34,924 bases of DNA from Succinatimonas hippei (GCA_004557545.1 SFGV01000014.1:1-34924), one strand, 5' to 3'; shown: positions 22,733 through 31,140, counted from the stretch's first letter. Notes: a model not told the origin generated them from the sequence alone. Numbers and translations: made by a program.

Positions 22733-25597
22733 ATGAGGCTTACATCGGCAAGGCAGAGGGAGGCCGCCAAGGCCTTTGCCCAGGCATGGAAGGATCGCGG
22801 CGACGAGAAGCAGGACACCCAGAGCTTCTGGACCGACCTCCTCTCAAGCGTCTACGGCATCGAGTCTCCAGCCAGGTTCATCCAGTTCGAGAAGCGCGTC
22901 AAGTTCGGCGGCACCACCAAGTTCATCGACGGCTACATCCCGGAGACGAAGGTGCTCATCGAGCAGAAGGGCGCGAGGATCGACCTCTCGAGGAAGGAGG
23001 AGCAGTCCGACGGCGCTCCTTTAACGCCCTACGGGCAGGGCAAGCGCTACGCCGACTGGCTTCCCGCTTCGGAACGTCCTCGCTGGATCGTGGTCTGCAA
23101 CTTCACCTCCTTTGAGATCCACGATCTCGAGAAGCCCAATGACGAGCCCATCCGCATTGCGCTCTCCGATCTTCCCAAGGCCTACGGCTCGCTCTCGTTC
23201 CTCACCGATTTGAACGAGCAAGCCCGCAAGGCCGAGCTCGATCTCTCGGTCAAGGCTGCGGGCTTAATCGCGAAGCTCTACAACGCGCTGCTGCCGCTCT
23301 ACGGCGAGGGCAGGCAGGATGATCCATCGGTTCTGCGAAGCCTCAACAAGCTCTGCGTGAGGCTGGTGTTCTGCCTCTACGCCGAGGACGCGGGGTTGTT
23401 TGCGCAGAAGGATCTCTTCGCGCACTTCCTCGAAAGCTACCGCCCGGAGAATGCCGGCGACGCGCTTGAAAAGCTCTTTGCCGTGCTCAACACGCCAAAG
23501 GACAAGCGCAAGCCCTCGCTCGATCCCAAGTATGCCGCCTTCTCCTATGTCAACGGCGGGCTGTTCGCCCATGACGAGGAGGACGAGATCCCGCCATTTG
23601 ACCAGAAGGCCTACGGCATCCTGCTGCACGAGTGCAGCGAGCAGTTCAACTGGTCCGAGATAAGCCCGACCATCTTCGGGGCCATGTTCGAGAGCACATT
23701 GAACCCCGAGACCCGGCGCAAGGGCGGGATGCACTACACCTCCATTGAGAACATCCACAAGGTCATCGATCCGCTCTTCCTCGACGGACTTAGGGACGAG
23801 CTTTGCAAAATCAAGCAGGAAATAGGCATCCGCTCGGACAAGGCCGAGTCAGGCTCTGGCGTCAGGACCATCATCACCAAGAAGTACGCCGGCATGCTGC
23901 GCGGCTATCAGGACAAGCTTGCAGGCCTCAAGTTCCTCGACCCGGCCTGCGGCTCGGGAAACTTCCTCACCGAGACATACATCTGCCTGCGCAGGCTTGA
24001 GAACGAGGTTCTGAACCTCTTAGGCGGCGGCACGCTCGACCTATTCACCTGGCAGCAGGAACTGTCCCCCGTGAAGGTCTCCATCTCCCAGTTCCACGGC
24101 ATTGAAATAAACGACTTCGCCGTGAGCGTGGCCAAGACCGCGCTGTGGATTGCAGAGAGCCAGATGCTCGACGAGACGGCGAGGATAGTTGGCCACCACA
24201 TCGACTTCCTGCCGCTCAAGACCTACACCAGCATCGTCGAGGGCAACGCGCTGCGCATGGACTGGAACAGCGTCCTCCCAGCCTCGGAGTGCTCCTACAT
24301 CATGGGCAATCCGCCGTTTCTCGGGGCCAGGACCATGGGTGCGGACCATAAGGCTGATCTTGCCGAGCAATGGCCTGACGTCAAGAACATCGGCAACCTC
24401 GACTATGTGGGCGGCTGGTACTTCAAGACAGACGAGTACACAAAGGGCCGCGACATACGCTCGGCGCTGGTGTCGACGAACAGCATCTCCCAAGGAGAAC
24501 AGGTTGCGATCCTCTGGAAGAAGCTCGCCGCAGACGGAATAGTCATCAACTTCGCCTGCCGCACCTTTATTTGGAACAACGAGGCTGCCGACAAGGCCCA
24601 CGTGCACTGCGTGATCATCGGCTTTAGCCGTGACAAGAACGGGCCAAAACATATCTACGACGGTGATGACTTAATCGAGGCTTCCCACATCAACGGTTAT
24701 CTTATGGATGCTGACAATATATTTATAGAATCTAGAAATAGGTCTATCTGTAATGTGCCAGGATTACTTACAGGATCGCAAAGAATAGATAACGACGAAT
24801 ATATTTTTACAAATGAGGAAAAAGAAAACTTTCTGAGCAAAGAGCCTAATGCGGCTAAATTTTTTAAGACCTGGTATGGAGCTGATGAATTTATAAATAA
24901 CAGGCCGAGGCAGTGCTTATATTTAGGTAACGTCAATCCGGTTGAACTCCTAAAACTTCCTCTTTGTTTATCAATTGTTAATAAGGTCAGAAAATATAGA
25001 TTATCTAGTTCAAGAAAAGCTACGCAGAAGGCTGCAGAAAAGCCACAGAATTTTGGCTTAGAAGTGATGCCGAAAACGAATTATATTGTTATACCTGTTG
25101 TGTCGTCAGAAAAACGCAGATATATTCCTATTGGCTTTATGTCACCGGACGTTTTATGTAGCAACCAACTGAATCTGATCCCTGAAGGCAATTTGTATTC
25201 TCTAGGCGTACTTAGTTCATCTGTGCACATGTCCTGGATGAGGGCAGTAGCGGGAAGGCTCAAGAGCGACTACCGCTACTCGAAGGACATCGTCTACAAC
25301 AACTTCGTCTGGCCTGATGCCGACGAGGCGACAAAGCAGAAGATCTCCAAGACCGCGCAGGGGATCCTCGACGCCCGCGCCAAGTACCCTGAAGCCACGC
25401 TCGGGCAGATGTACTCGAACCTAGACCTGTTCAGCGATCTTCAAAAGGCTCACAAGGCCAATGACAAGGCCGTGCTTGAAGCCTACGGCCTCAAGGCCGA
25501 CACGCCGGAGTCGGAAATCGAGGCGCACCTCTTCAAGCTCTACGAGGAAAAGGTCCGCGAAGACCAGTCAGCAACATCAGACAAAACTGCAGGGTAG
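22733..25597 (+). CDS. MmeI-like type IIG/IIL restriction-modification enzyme
   Basis: The 954-aa protein combines nuclease, adenine methyltransferase and target recognition in one chain. Near the N terminus D66-X10-E77-Q-K79 (FIDGYIPETKVLIEQKG) matches the PD-(D/E)xK nuclease motif of MmeI (D-X9-ExK). A helical linker follows. The methyltransferase has motif I DPACGSGNF (about 402-410) and motif IV NPPF (about 525), the N6-adenine type. The region about 655-836 is the expected recognition domain, then a short helical tail. Such enzymes methylate one strand and cut unmodified DNA at a distance, acting against phages and plasmids. Codon and base use in 655-836 is AT-rich, unlike the GC-rich rest. 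All catalytic motifs are intact, so activity is likely. Confidence 0.92.
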   Translation: MRLTSARQREAAKAFAQAWKDRGDEKQDTQSFWTDLLSSVYGIESPARFIQFEKRVKFGGTTKFIDGYIPETKVLIEQKGARIDLSRKEEQSDGAPLTPYGQGKRYADWLPASERPRWIVVCNFTSFEIHDLEKPNDEPIRIALSDLPKAYGSLSFLTDLNEQARKAELDLSVKAAGLIAKLYNALLPLYGEGRQDDPSVLRSLNKLCVRLVFCLYAEDAGLFAQKDLFAHFLESYRPENAGDALEKLFAVLNTPKDKRKPSLDPKYAAFSYVNGGLFAHDEEDEIPPFDQKAYGILLHECSEQFNWSEISPTIFGAMFESTLNPETRRKGGMHYTSIENIHKVIDPLFLDGLRDELCKIKQEIGIRSDKAESGSGVRTIITKKYAGMLRGYQDKLAGLKFLDPACGSGNFLTETYICLRRLENEVLNLLGGGTLDLFTWQQELSPVKVSISQFHGIEINDFAVSVAKTALWIAESQMLDETARIVGHHIDFLPLKTYTSIVEGNALRMDWNSVLPASECSYIMGNPPFLGARTMGADHKADLAEQWPDVKNIGNLDYVGGWYFKTDEYTKGRDIRSALVSTNSISQGEQVAILWKKLAADGIVINFACRTFIWNNEAADKAHVHCVIIGFSRDKNGPKHIYDGDDLIEASHINGYLMDADNIFIESRNRSICNVPGLLTGSQRIDNDEYIFTNEEKENFLSKEPNAAKFFKTWYGADEFINNRPRQCLYLGNVNPVELLKLPLCLSIVNKVRKYRLSSSRKATQKAAEKPQNFGLEVMPKTNYIVIPVVSSEKRRYIPIGFMSPDVLCSNQLNLIPEGNLYSLGVLSSSVHMSWMRAVAGRLKSDYRYSKDIVYNNFVWPDADEATKQKISKTAQGILDARAKYPEATLGQMYSNLDLFSDLQKAHKANDKAVLEAYGLKADTPESEIEAHLFKLYEEKVREDQSATSDKTAG

Positions 25598-25634
25598 GGC
25601 GAAGCAATGATCCTCTACCATGGCAACAATGTTG

Positions 25635-25694
25635 AGGCGCTAAAGCCTTGCCGCACAGCCATTTCAGACAGAAAACTGAAATGCAAAAGTAGAG
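25635..25694 (+). repeat. Right end of the cassette, 60-bp repeat copy A
   Basis: These 60 bp recur in inverted orientation at 34831-34890 with 58 identical positions. The outer 35 bp also recur in the left palindrome (22456-22490). A subterminal stem CATTTCAG/CTGAAATG with loop ACAGAAAA lies within. Confidence 0.9.
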
Positions 25695-25701
25695 GTATTA
25701 A
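25695..25701. repeat. Right copy of 7-bp target-site duplication (GTATTAA)
   Basis: GTATTAA follows the right terminal repeat immediately and contains the stop codon of the minus-strand LRAT gene, so the insertion left that gene intact. Confidence 0.8.
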
Positions 25702-26390
25702 ATTAGTGACTTGAGCTTATCTTTGCCATGTTGTATTTTCTTCGCGACCCTGCGGGCGCGAATGGTTGCCATATCGGCGGCGACATCTGCCTTTTGCGCG
25801 ATTTTAACGGCGGTCTCGCTGTTCGCGCCGGCGGCAACCGCGAGGCAGGCCACGGTTGTTTCAAGTCTGCCATGAGCCTTTTTTGAAACCTCGCGCAGAT
25901 CTCTCGCGGTCTTGGCGGCGTCGGCCGCCTTCAAGACAAGAGAGGCGGCTCTTACCGCGACCGCGGCTCCACCTCCGCCTATCAGCGCCGCAGCCGCGTT
26001 GCGCGCGGCCGAGCTCTTTGTAAGGGCGATGCCAGCGGCGCTGGCGACCGCGATGACTCCGGCGGCTGCGGCAGCGGCCATACGCACCTGGTTTGAGTCG
26101 GATTTGCCGCAGATGCACCAGTTGGCAAAATCCTCACAGTTTGAGGAGAGCAGATTGTAATTTTTCTCGCCAAGCCGGCTTTTGGCGCGTTCAACACATT
26201 GCGCGCGGCTGTACACACGGTCGGTATGCTCTATAACATCAACGTCCTGACCCTTTGAAAACTCGGATAGCGTGAACATACGTACCCCGTCACGGGTTTT
26301 GGCGATGACATTTCCACCGCCTATATAGATCCCGTGGTGGGAGTATCCAAGTCTTCTAGTGATCAGATGATCTCCAAGGTACAGCCGCAT
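25698..26390 (-). CDS. LRAT-domain protein with alanine-rich membrane tail
   Basis: The 230-aa product has an LRAT fold (permuted NlpC/P60, papain-like): the histidine segment GYSHHGIYIGGG (His18/19) and the nucleophile in SSNCEDFANWC (Cys85). Family members transfer or hydrolyse acyl groups on lipids or act as cysteine proteases. Residues about 104-160 are an Ala/Gly-rich hydrophobic stretch that could span a membrane or form a pore-like helix pair, and the rest is a basic helical region. GGAG lies 8 nt before the ATG. The cassette inserted exactly at its stop codon without changing the protein. The natural substrate is unknown. Confidence 0.82.
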   Translation of the reverse strand: MRLYLGDHLITRRLGYSHHGIYIGGGNVIAKTRDGVRMFTLSEFSKGQDVDVIEHTDRVYSRAQCVERAKSRLGEKNYNLLSSNCEDFANWCICGKSDSNQVRMAAAAAAGVIAVASAAGIALTKSSAARNAAAALIGGGGAAVAVRAASLVLKAADAAKTARDLREVSKKAHGRLETTVACLAVAAGANSETAVKIAQKADVAADMATIRARRVAKKIQHGKDKLKSLI

Positions 26391-26452
26391 TCAAGATCTC
26401 CATCCTATAAGGGGCACAAGCCTAGGCACGAAGGCTATTGGCGATTGTAGTT

Positions 26453-26521
26453 CAAAGGTTACAGCCTTTGTCTCAATCCTCATCCACAATTGCTTAATAT
26501 GGTCTCGAGCGGGATTTTCAA
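26453..26521 (-). promoter_or_regulatory. Promoter and leader hairpin of the LRAT gene
   Basis: On the minus strand TTGAAA (26516-26521), a 16-bp spacer and TATTAA (26494-26499) form a good promoter. Downstream in the leader, CAAAGG/CCTTTG (about 26453-26470) makes a short hairpin. Confidence 0.55.
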
Positions 26522-26645
26522 GCATTGCATATGGAAAATTTAATCGATCTTTCTGTTTCAGCCCTGTTTTCAAACTGCGCCTTCTGAAAGGCGGAAGTAA
26601 GAGAACCTGATAATTCCACATTTGCCTTATTCGTCTGTAACCCTC

Positions 26646-26674
26646 GTCACAGGCGTCGTCCGGGGCGGTATAAT
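26646..26674 (+). promoter_or_regulatory. Promoter of pncB
   Basis: GTCACA (26646-26651), a 17-bp spacer and a perfect TATAAT (26669-26674), about 50 bp before the pncB ATG. Confidence 0.65.
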
Positions 26675-26723
26675 CTCACCATTGCGGCCGCTTCAATGGT
26701 CAGGACTATTTATTGGAATTAAA

Positions 26724-28205
26724 ATGGAATTTTTACAGCACAACGATGGCATGATGATCGATTTTTACGAGCTCACCATGTCAAACGGTTTCTTTACAAG
26801 CGGTAAGGCCGGTACCAGGGCCGCGTTTGACGTTTTTTATCGTCACAATCCTGATCATGGCGGCTTTTCCATCTTCGCGGGCCTGGGGCAGGCGCTTGAA
26901 TGGATCTTAAACCTTCGCTTTACCGGCAAGGATATAGATTACCTTAAGTCATTGCATACCTTTAAGCCGGAGTTTCTGGAGTTTTTGCGTGATTTCCGTT
27001 TCCGCGGAGAGGTAAGGGCTTTTGACGAGGGCACCATTATGTATCCCCGCGAGCCTGTGATGACTATTGTAGGCTCGCTTGCCGAGTGCATGTTCCTTGA
27101 GACCGCGGTGCTCGCGATCATAAATCATCAGTCGCTTATCGCTACTAAAGCACGTCGTATGGTGCGCGCCGCGCAGGGGCGCCCAATCGCTGACTTCGGG
27201 GCAAGACGCGCTCATAACCTCGATGCCGCGGTATACGGCGCCAGAGCCGCCTATATCGGAGGACTGGTCGCGACCTCTACGGTTGAGGCGGGTGAGCTTT
27301 TCGGGATCCCGGTTTCAGGCACCATGGCTCACAGCTGGATCATGTCATTTGACAGCGAATATGATGCTTTTAAGGCCTACGCCGAGGAATACCCCGATAA
27401 TGCGGTTCTGCTTATCGACACCTATGATGTGATGCGTTCGGGACTGCCCAACGCCATAAGACTGGCGCATGAATATCTTGAGCCTATGGGCAAGCGTCTT
27501 AAGGCGGTGCGCATTGACTCAGGCGATCTTGCGTATCTGTCAAAGAAGATGCGCCATGAGCTTGACAAGTCAGGGCTTGAGGACTGCGGAATTGTGCTTA
27601 CGAACAGTCTGGACGAGTTCACCGTAAGCTCGCTTTTAACTCAGGGCGCTCAGGTAAACAGCTTCGGAATAGGTGAGAGACTTATAACAGCTCAGTCAGA
27701 TCCTATCTTAGGCGGCGTTTACAAGATGGCCGCGATTGAGGAGAACGGTGTGATGACTCCGCGCATCAAGGTCTCAGAGACTGCCGAGAAGATCACCAAC
27801 CCGGGATTAAAGCAGGTTTGGCGTATCTACAATCAGGATCACAAGGCAGTAGCCGATCTCATTTCACATGACAGTGAGAAGGTTGAGATAAGCCATAACT
27901 TCCACTATATCGATCCGGTTAACCCCTGGCGCGACCGCGCCTTCGCCGCGGGCTTTGAGGCAAAGCCGCTGCAGCATGTCTACATTTCGGATGGCAAACT
28001 GGTAAGAGAGCAGAAAGGACTTAAAGAGATCCGTCAGTTCGTCATCGATCAGCTTAAAAATGAGATCTGGGATGAGGAGCAGCGCTTTGAGAACCCTCAC
28101 GTGCACTTCCTCGACATGACCCCTGATTACTACCGCATGAAGATGGATCTTCTGGAGAAGATGCGCCAGAAGGTCGCGAGCATAACCGACAGTTTCGCAG
28201 GCTGA
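26724..28205 (+). CDS. pncB: Nicotinate phosphoribosyltransferase
   Basis: NAPRTase converts nicotinate and PRPP to nicotinate mononucleotide, the Preiss-Handler salvage route to NAD. The 493-aa product has the family segments GTMAHSWIMSFDSEYDAF, VLLIDTYDV, VRIDSGDLAYLSKKMR and FGIGERLITAQSDPILGGVYKM, with the long form typical of Gram-positive and many anaerobe enzymes and not the shorter E. coli PncB (400 aa). The frame is open to 26622 but ATG 26724 has GGAATTAA upstream and gives the natural N terminus (QHNDGMMIDFYELTM). A strong terminator follows. Confidence 0.94.
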   Translation: MEFLQHNDGMMIDFYELTMSNGFFTSGKAGTRAAFDVFYRHNPDHGGFSIFAGLGQALEWILNLRFTGKDIDYLKSLHTFKPEFLEFLRDFRFRGEVRAFDEGTIMYPREPVMTIVGSLAECMFLETAVLAIINHQSLIATKARRMVRAAQGRPIADFGARRAHNLDAAVYGARAAYIGGLVATSTVEAGELFGIPVSGTMAHSWIMSFDSEYDAFKAYAEEYPDNAVLLIDTYDVMRSGLPNAIRLAHEYLEPMGKRLKAVRIDSGDLAYLSKKMRHELDKSGLEDCGIVLTNSLDEFTVSSLLTQGAQVNSFGIGERLITAQSDPILGGVYKMAAIEENGVMTPRIKVSETAEKITNPGLKQVWRIYNQDHKAVADLISHDSEKVEISHNFHYIDPVNPWRDRAFAAGFEAKPLQHVYISDGKLVREQKGLKEIRQFVIDQLKNEIWDEEQRFENPHVHFLDMTPDYYRMKMDLLEKMRQKVASITDSFAG

Positions 28206-28222
28206 TACAGCGAAAAAAAATT

Positions 28223-28256
28223 AAACCCCGGGGCATCACTTAAGACTCCGGGGTTT
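28223..28256. terminator. Terminator between pncB and the SDR gene
   Basis: AAACCCCGG (28223-28231) pairs with CCGGGGTTT (28248-28256), followed by CTTTTTT on the plus side and preceded by an A run, so it can act for both convergent genes. Confidence 0.88.
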
Positions 28257-28279
28257 TCTTTTTTCGTCAGGCAGGATGC

Positions 28280-29071
28280 TCAGTTCCTGTCAGCTCCTGA
28301 TGGTCTTTGCAAAGCTCCTGTGATCTCAAGAACCAGTCTTTCAGGAACAAAGGGAGAGAGCTTTAAAAGAGCGCGAAGCCATAAAGGCACTCCCGGCATA
28401 ACCACGCGTTTTCCTTTAAGCATCGCTCTGTAAGCCGCGGACGCTACATCGTCAGCGCTTGCGGTAAAGAGTGAGGACACTCTGGCGTCCTGAAGTCTTG
28501 AGGCTTTGACAAAGCCTGTGCGCATAGGCCCCGGAAGACATGAGGTCACCGTGATCTTTGACCCTCTGCATTCAAACCACAGCGCCTTTGAAAGATTCTC
28601 AACATAAGCCTTTGAGGCGTAATAGGGCGCCATATAGGGTCCCGGGATCAGCGCGGCAATTGACGCGATATTGAGGATCCTTCCGCCGGTGCTCATCATC
28701 TGAGGCATAAAGAGCCTGCAAAGCGTGGTAAGCGAGACGATGTTAAGGTAGAGAAGATTTAGCATGTCATCGAGTGGCATTGAGACAAAAGGACCATCAC
28801 AGCCTACGCCTGCGTTGTTTATCAGGATCTCAGGCGTAAGGTTCTGACTCTTTACCTTAAGAAACAATGTTTCCGCGGCGCCCGGAGCGCCCAGATCCTG
28901 CGCAATCGCGTAGACCTTTATCCCAAATTCCTTCTCAAGCGAGGCTTTAAGCTCCAAAAGCGCGCTTTCATGTCTCGCGCTTATGATGAGATCTCCTCCC
29001 AAAGCCGCGTGCCTGCGACAAAGTGCGAGACCAAGTCCGCTGCTCGCGCCTGTTACAAGAGCCAGCGCCAT
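28280..29071 (-). CDS. Short-chain dehydrogenase/reductase (COG0300 type)
   Basis: The 263-aa product has the SDR cofactor motif TGASSGLG (about 7-14), NNAG, and the active site Ser/Tyr/Lys in NIASIAALIPGPYMAPYYASK. It belongs to the DltE/YqjQ-like group acting on diverse, often lipid or sugar, substrates; the substrate is not predictable. The C-terminal basic, hydrophobic segment (PLWLRALLKLSPFVPERLV) could associate with membrane. Its ATG overlaps the stop of the upstream DUF805 gene by one base (TAATG), so they are coupled. Confidence 0.88.
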   Translation of the reverse strand: MALALVTGASSGLGLALCRRHAALGGDLIISARHESALLELKASLEKEFGIKVYAIAQDLGAPGAAETLFLKVKSQNLTPEILINNAGVGCDGPFVSMPLDDMLNLLYLNIVSLTTLCRLFMPQMMSTGGRILNIASIAALIPGPYMAPYYASKAYVENLSKALWFECRGSKITVTSCLPGPMRTGFVKASRLQDARVSSLFTASADDVASAAYRAMLKGKRVVMPGVPLWLRALLKLSPFVPERLVLEITGALQRPSGADRN

Positions 29072-30000
29072 TATTTGAGATAGCCGCCTAATTTAGTCTC
29101 ACTGTTCTGTTTCATCGCGAGCACAGCGGCGAAATAACCAAGTCCGCCGTACCAGACGACCAGCACCAGTAAGAAGCCTAAGATGAACCCCGGGATCCCG
29201 AACGCGAAGGTAAGGGATATCGCCGCGAATACTATGGCTATCATCACCAGCACCAGAACCGGCAGGAAGAGCGCGAAAAGAGGTCTTATGCCGATATCAC
29301 GCAGGCGGCGGACTACCGCGGAGATGACCGGAATTATGAAAAAGAGCCACGCAAGAGTGGTTACAAGCTCAAAGAGACCGCCCAAAACCGGCAGTGAGCT
29401 TAATACCGCCAGCAGATCGAGCAGTAGGGTAATTCCCGCCATAAAGAACCAGAATTCATGGCGCAGCATCTTTGAGTTGAAGTCAAAGTAATGCTTAATT
29501 CCGTCAATAAAGGCTTCCTTGAGTTCAAACTCAAAACGCCCCGGGACAGGTGATGGCAGGGGCCCGTAGACGGTGTTGTCCTGACTTGTGGGCAGGGCGA
29601 GCAGGTAGTAAAGAAGTATGCCGCAGACCGATCCAGCGACCAGCAGAAGATTGCCAAGTCCCATTGCCGTATAGGACAGCGAGCCATAAGCAATGCCTGA
29701 GAAAATCATTCCCAAAATCCAGAGAATAAGGGGGATCAGTATAAGCTTGGCGGTTCTGCCGCAGTCATGAAGGCGTCTTGACGCGACCGCGAGCGATGGC
29801 AGCAGGGTTGCCAGTATAAAAATTGCAGGACCTATGATTGTGATCCCAAGCGCGAAGGTGATCGCGCATTCAATTGCCATAAACTGCCAGAATTCAGCGC
29901 GGGTGGCTCTTCCCTTGAACTCGAGATATTTGTTGGATATATCGTCCTTCCAGATGCTAAACGCGCGTGATACGGGTTCTTTTATTTCAGGGATGATCAC
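29071..30000 (-). CDS. Tandem DUF805 membrane protein
   Basis: The 309-aa product contains two DUF805 units in series. Unit one has FKGRATRAEFWQFMA and SLAVASRRLHDCGR; unit two has FDFNSKMLRHEFWFFMA and ISAVVRRLRDIGI. Each unit has several hydrophobic segments, about seven or more in total. DUF805 proteins (YhaH/YhaI type) are usually single-unit inner-membrane proteins of about 120 aa of unknown function, so a fused pair is less common. It is the first gene of a two-gene unit with the SDR. Confidence 0.85.
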   Translation of the reverse strand: MIIPEIKEPVSRAFSIWKDDISNKYLEFKGRATRAEFWQFMAIECAITFALGITIIGPAIFILATLLPSLAVASRRLHDCGRTAKLILIPLILWILGMIFSGIAYGSLSYTAMGLGNLLLVAGSVCGILLYYLLALPTSQDNTVYGPLPSPVPGRFEFELKEAFIDGIKHYFDFNSKMLRHEFWFFMAGITLLLDLLAVLSSLPVLGGLFELVTTLAWLFFIIPVISAVVRRLRDIGIRPLFALFLPVLVLVMIAIVFAAISLTFAFGIPGFILGFLLVLVVWYGGLGYFAAVLAMKQNSETKLGGYLK

Positions 30001-30256
30001 AATGTGCTCCTTATTAATTGCTGCAGGCGCATATGAGTTCTCTCGTATGGCTAACAGATAAAATCTTACTCCTAAAAACAGAACTAAAGAATAAGATGAG
30101 ACGTTTAATGAGACGCTAAATCAGACCTAAGAGATGAAAGCCATCTGAGAATAGAAATGAGACTGCAGAGATACGGCAAATTCGAGTTTTAAGGATGTAA
30201 CAGGATTGTCTTTTATAATTTCAGCAAACCAGATCAGACCCTTTATCGGAGTGAAA
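30001..30256. promoter_or_regulatory. Divergent intergenic region before DUF805 and DUF2786 genes
   Basis: AT-rich. A TATAAT at 30214-30219 may be the -10 of the DUF2786 gene, without a clear -35. A short tandem repeat, GAGACGTTTAAT and GAGACGCTAAAT, lies near 30098-30121. Nothing else was recognised. Confidence 0.35.
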
Positions 30257-31078
30257 ATGGAAGAGCGCGACAGACAGTCTGTTTTAGAGAGGATTGAGAA
30301 GCTTCTGGCTTTAAGCAGGAGCTCCAACCCCAACGAGGCCGCGATCGCTCTGTCAAGAGCGCAGAAGCTTATGCGCGAGCATAACGTTTCAAAAGGCGAG
30401 ATAGATCTTGACGCGATAGGCGAGATCACCATCTCAACCATCTCAGGGCTGCGCCGCGCCGCCTTTGTCATAAGGCTTGCCGGGATCAGCGCGTACTGCT
30501 TCGGAGTGCATTTTTTCTTCACCTCGGACAGAAGCGGAGTAGAGTCGGTTACTTTTATGGGTCCCAAAGAGCGGCTTGACGGGGCGGTCTACGCGCATAC
30601 CTTCCTGCAGCGTCAGCTCAAGCAGGTGCTTACAACCTACCGAAAGCAAAGACGGGCAGAGCTCAGAGAAGCTGTTTATTCTGATAAGGCTTATATGGCC
30701 TTGCTGGCCGAGCACTACCAGGCTTGTCTTAGAAAAAAAGGGGGCCTTTCTCTCTCATTTATAGAGTATGTCGACAAATGCGTCAGGAAAGAGGTGGACA
30801 GCACGCTCAATAAGGATTCCTACTCCTATATCATGGGCTGGCTCTTCTCGGTTATGGAAAGGGTCCAGATATTTACGCTCGATGAGCGTGAGGAAGCGCT
30901 GCTTCTGGACTATAAGGCGGCAAAGCATCCAGAACTATGCAAAAGCATGGTCGGGAAAAAACGTATTAGTGTCAGCAGCTCTCAATTCAGTCAGGGTAGG
31001 GATGACGGCCGTGAAGGCTTTGAGCTTTTAAAGGGCGTCAGCGGAGTTGCCTCAAAAGCCATCGGTTTTGAAGAATAA
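30257..31078 (+). CDS. DUF2786 domain protein
   Basis: The roughly 273-aa product starts with a DUF2786 domain (about 5-45: ERIEKLLALSRSSNPNEAAI and SRAQKLMREHNV), followed by a longer basic region of the DUF7168 type with LAGISAYCFGVHFFF and VTFMGPKERLDGAVYAHTFL. Such proteins are common in phages and mobile regions and their function is unknown. The frame is open to 30206, but ATG 30257 has GGAG 7 nt before it. It is divergent from the DUF805 gene. The end is followed by a terminator. Confidence 0.8.
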   Translation: MEERDRQSVLERIEKLLALSRSSNPNEAAIALSRAQKLMREHNVSKGEIDLDAIGEITISTISGLRRAAFVIRLAGISAYCFGVHFFFTSDRSGVESVTFMGPKERLDGAVYAHTFLQRQLKQVLTTYRKQRRAELREAVYSDKAYMALLAEHYQACLRKKGGLSLSFIEYVDKCVRKEVDSTLNKDSYSYIMGWLFSVMERVQIFTLDEREEALLLDYKAAKHPELCKSMVGKKRISVSSSQFSQGRDDGREGFELLKGVSGVASKAIGFEE

Positions 31079-31090
31079 GACCCTGACATT

Positions 31091-31121
31091 CCACGGTTAA
31101 ACCGTGGGGCTTCAGTTTTTT
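31091..31121 (+). terminator. Terminator after the DUF2786 gene
   Basis: CCACGGT (31091-31097) pairs with ACCGTGG (31101-31107), and outer CTGA/TCAG bases also pair; a T run follows at 31115-31121. Confidence 0.8.
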
Positions 31122-31140
31122 ATACCAGACTGAAACAAGA

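Larger units (their letters stand above)
22445..25694 (+). mobile_element. 3250-bp transposase-less insertion cassette carrying an R-M gene
   Basis: The element starts with CTCTACTTTTGCATTTCAG (22445-22463) and ends with its exact inverse (25676-25694), a perfect 19-bp terminal inverted repeat. GTATTAA flanks it on both sides as a 7-bp direct repeat. The only full gene inside is the MmeI-like restriction-modification enzyme; there is no transposase or recombinase. The interior is GC-rich compared with both flanks. Removing the element and one GTATTAA rejoins the LRAT gene's stop codon to the spacer before the RpiR regulator. The outer ends resemble insertion-sequence ends, and a further copy of the right end lies at 34831-34890. 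The likely description is a cassette mobilised in trans by a related transposase. Confidence 0.8.
25607..25714 (+). pseudogene. DUF3990-like N-terminal stub fused to the element end
   Basis: Nine bases after the R-M stop, an ATG opens MILYHGNNVEALKP, which resembles the conserved start of DUF3990 proteins (MILYHGxNV). From 25635 the sequence is the 60-bp element end, so the frame runs through the terminal repeat and the target duplication and stops at 25712-25714 after 35 codons. DUF3990 genes often lie in toxin-antitoxin-like pairs. The identification rests on about ten residues only. Confidence 0.45.

Noticed and set aside
23264..24652. Long minus-strand frames opposite the R-M gene
   Set aside because: The high GC of the gene makes long antisense frames; the plus frame has all the catalytic motifs.
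22445..25694. CRISPR-like reading of the repeated 35-bp units
   Set aside because: Only two direct copies, 3.2 kb apart, with a large gene between; they are mobile element ends, not an array.
26391..26621. 76-aa minus-strand frame upstream of the LRAT gene
   Set aside because: It overlaps the LRAT promoter and leader and has no domain features.
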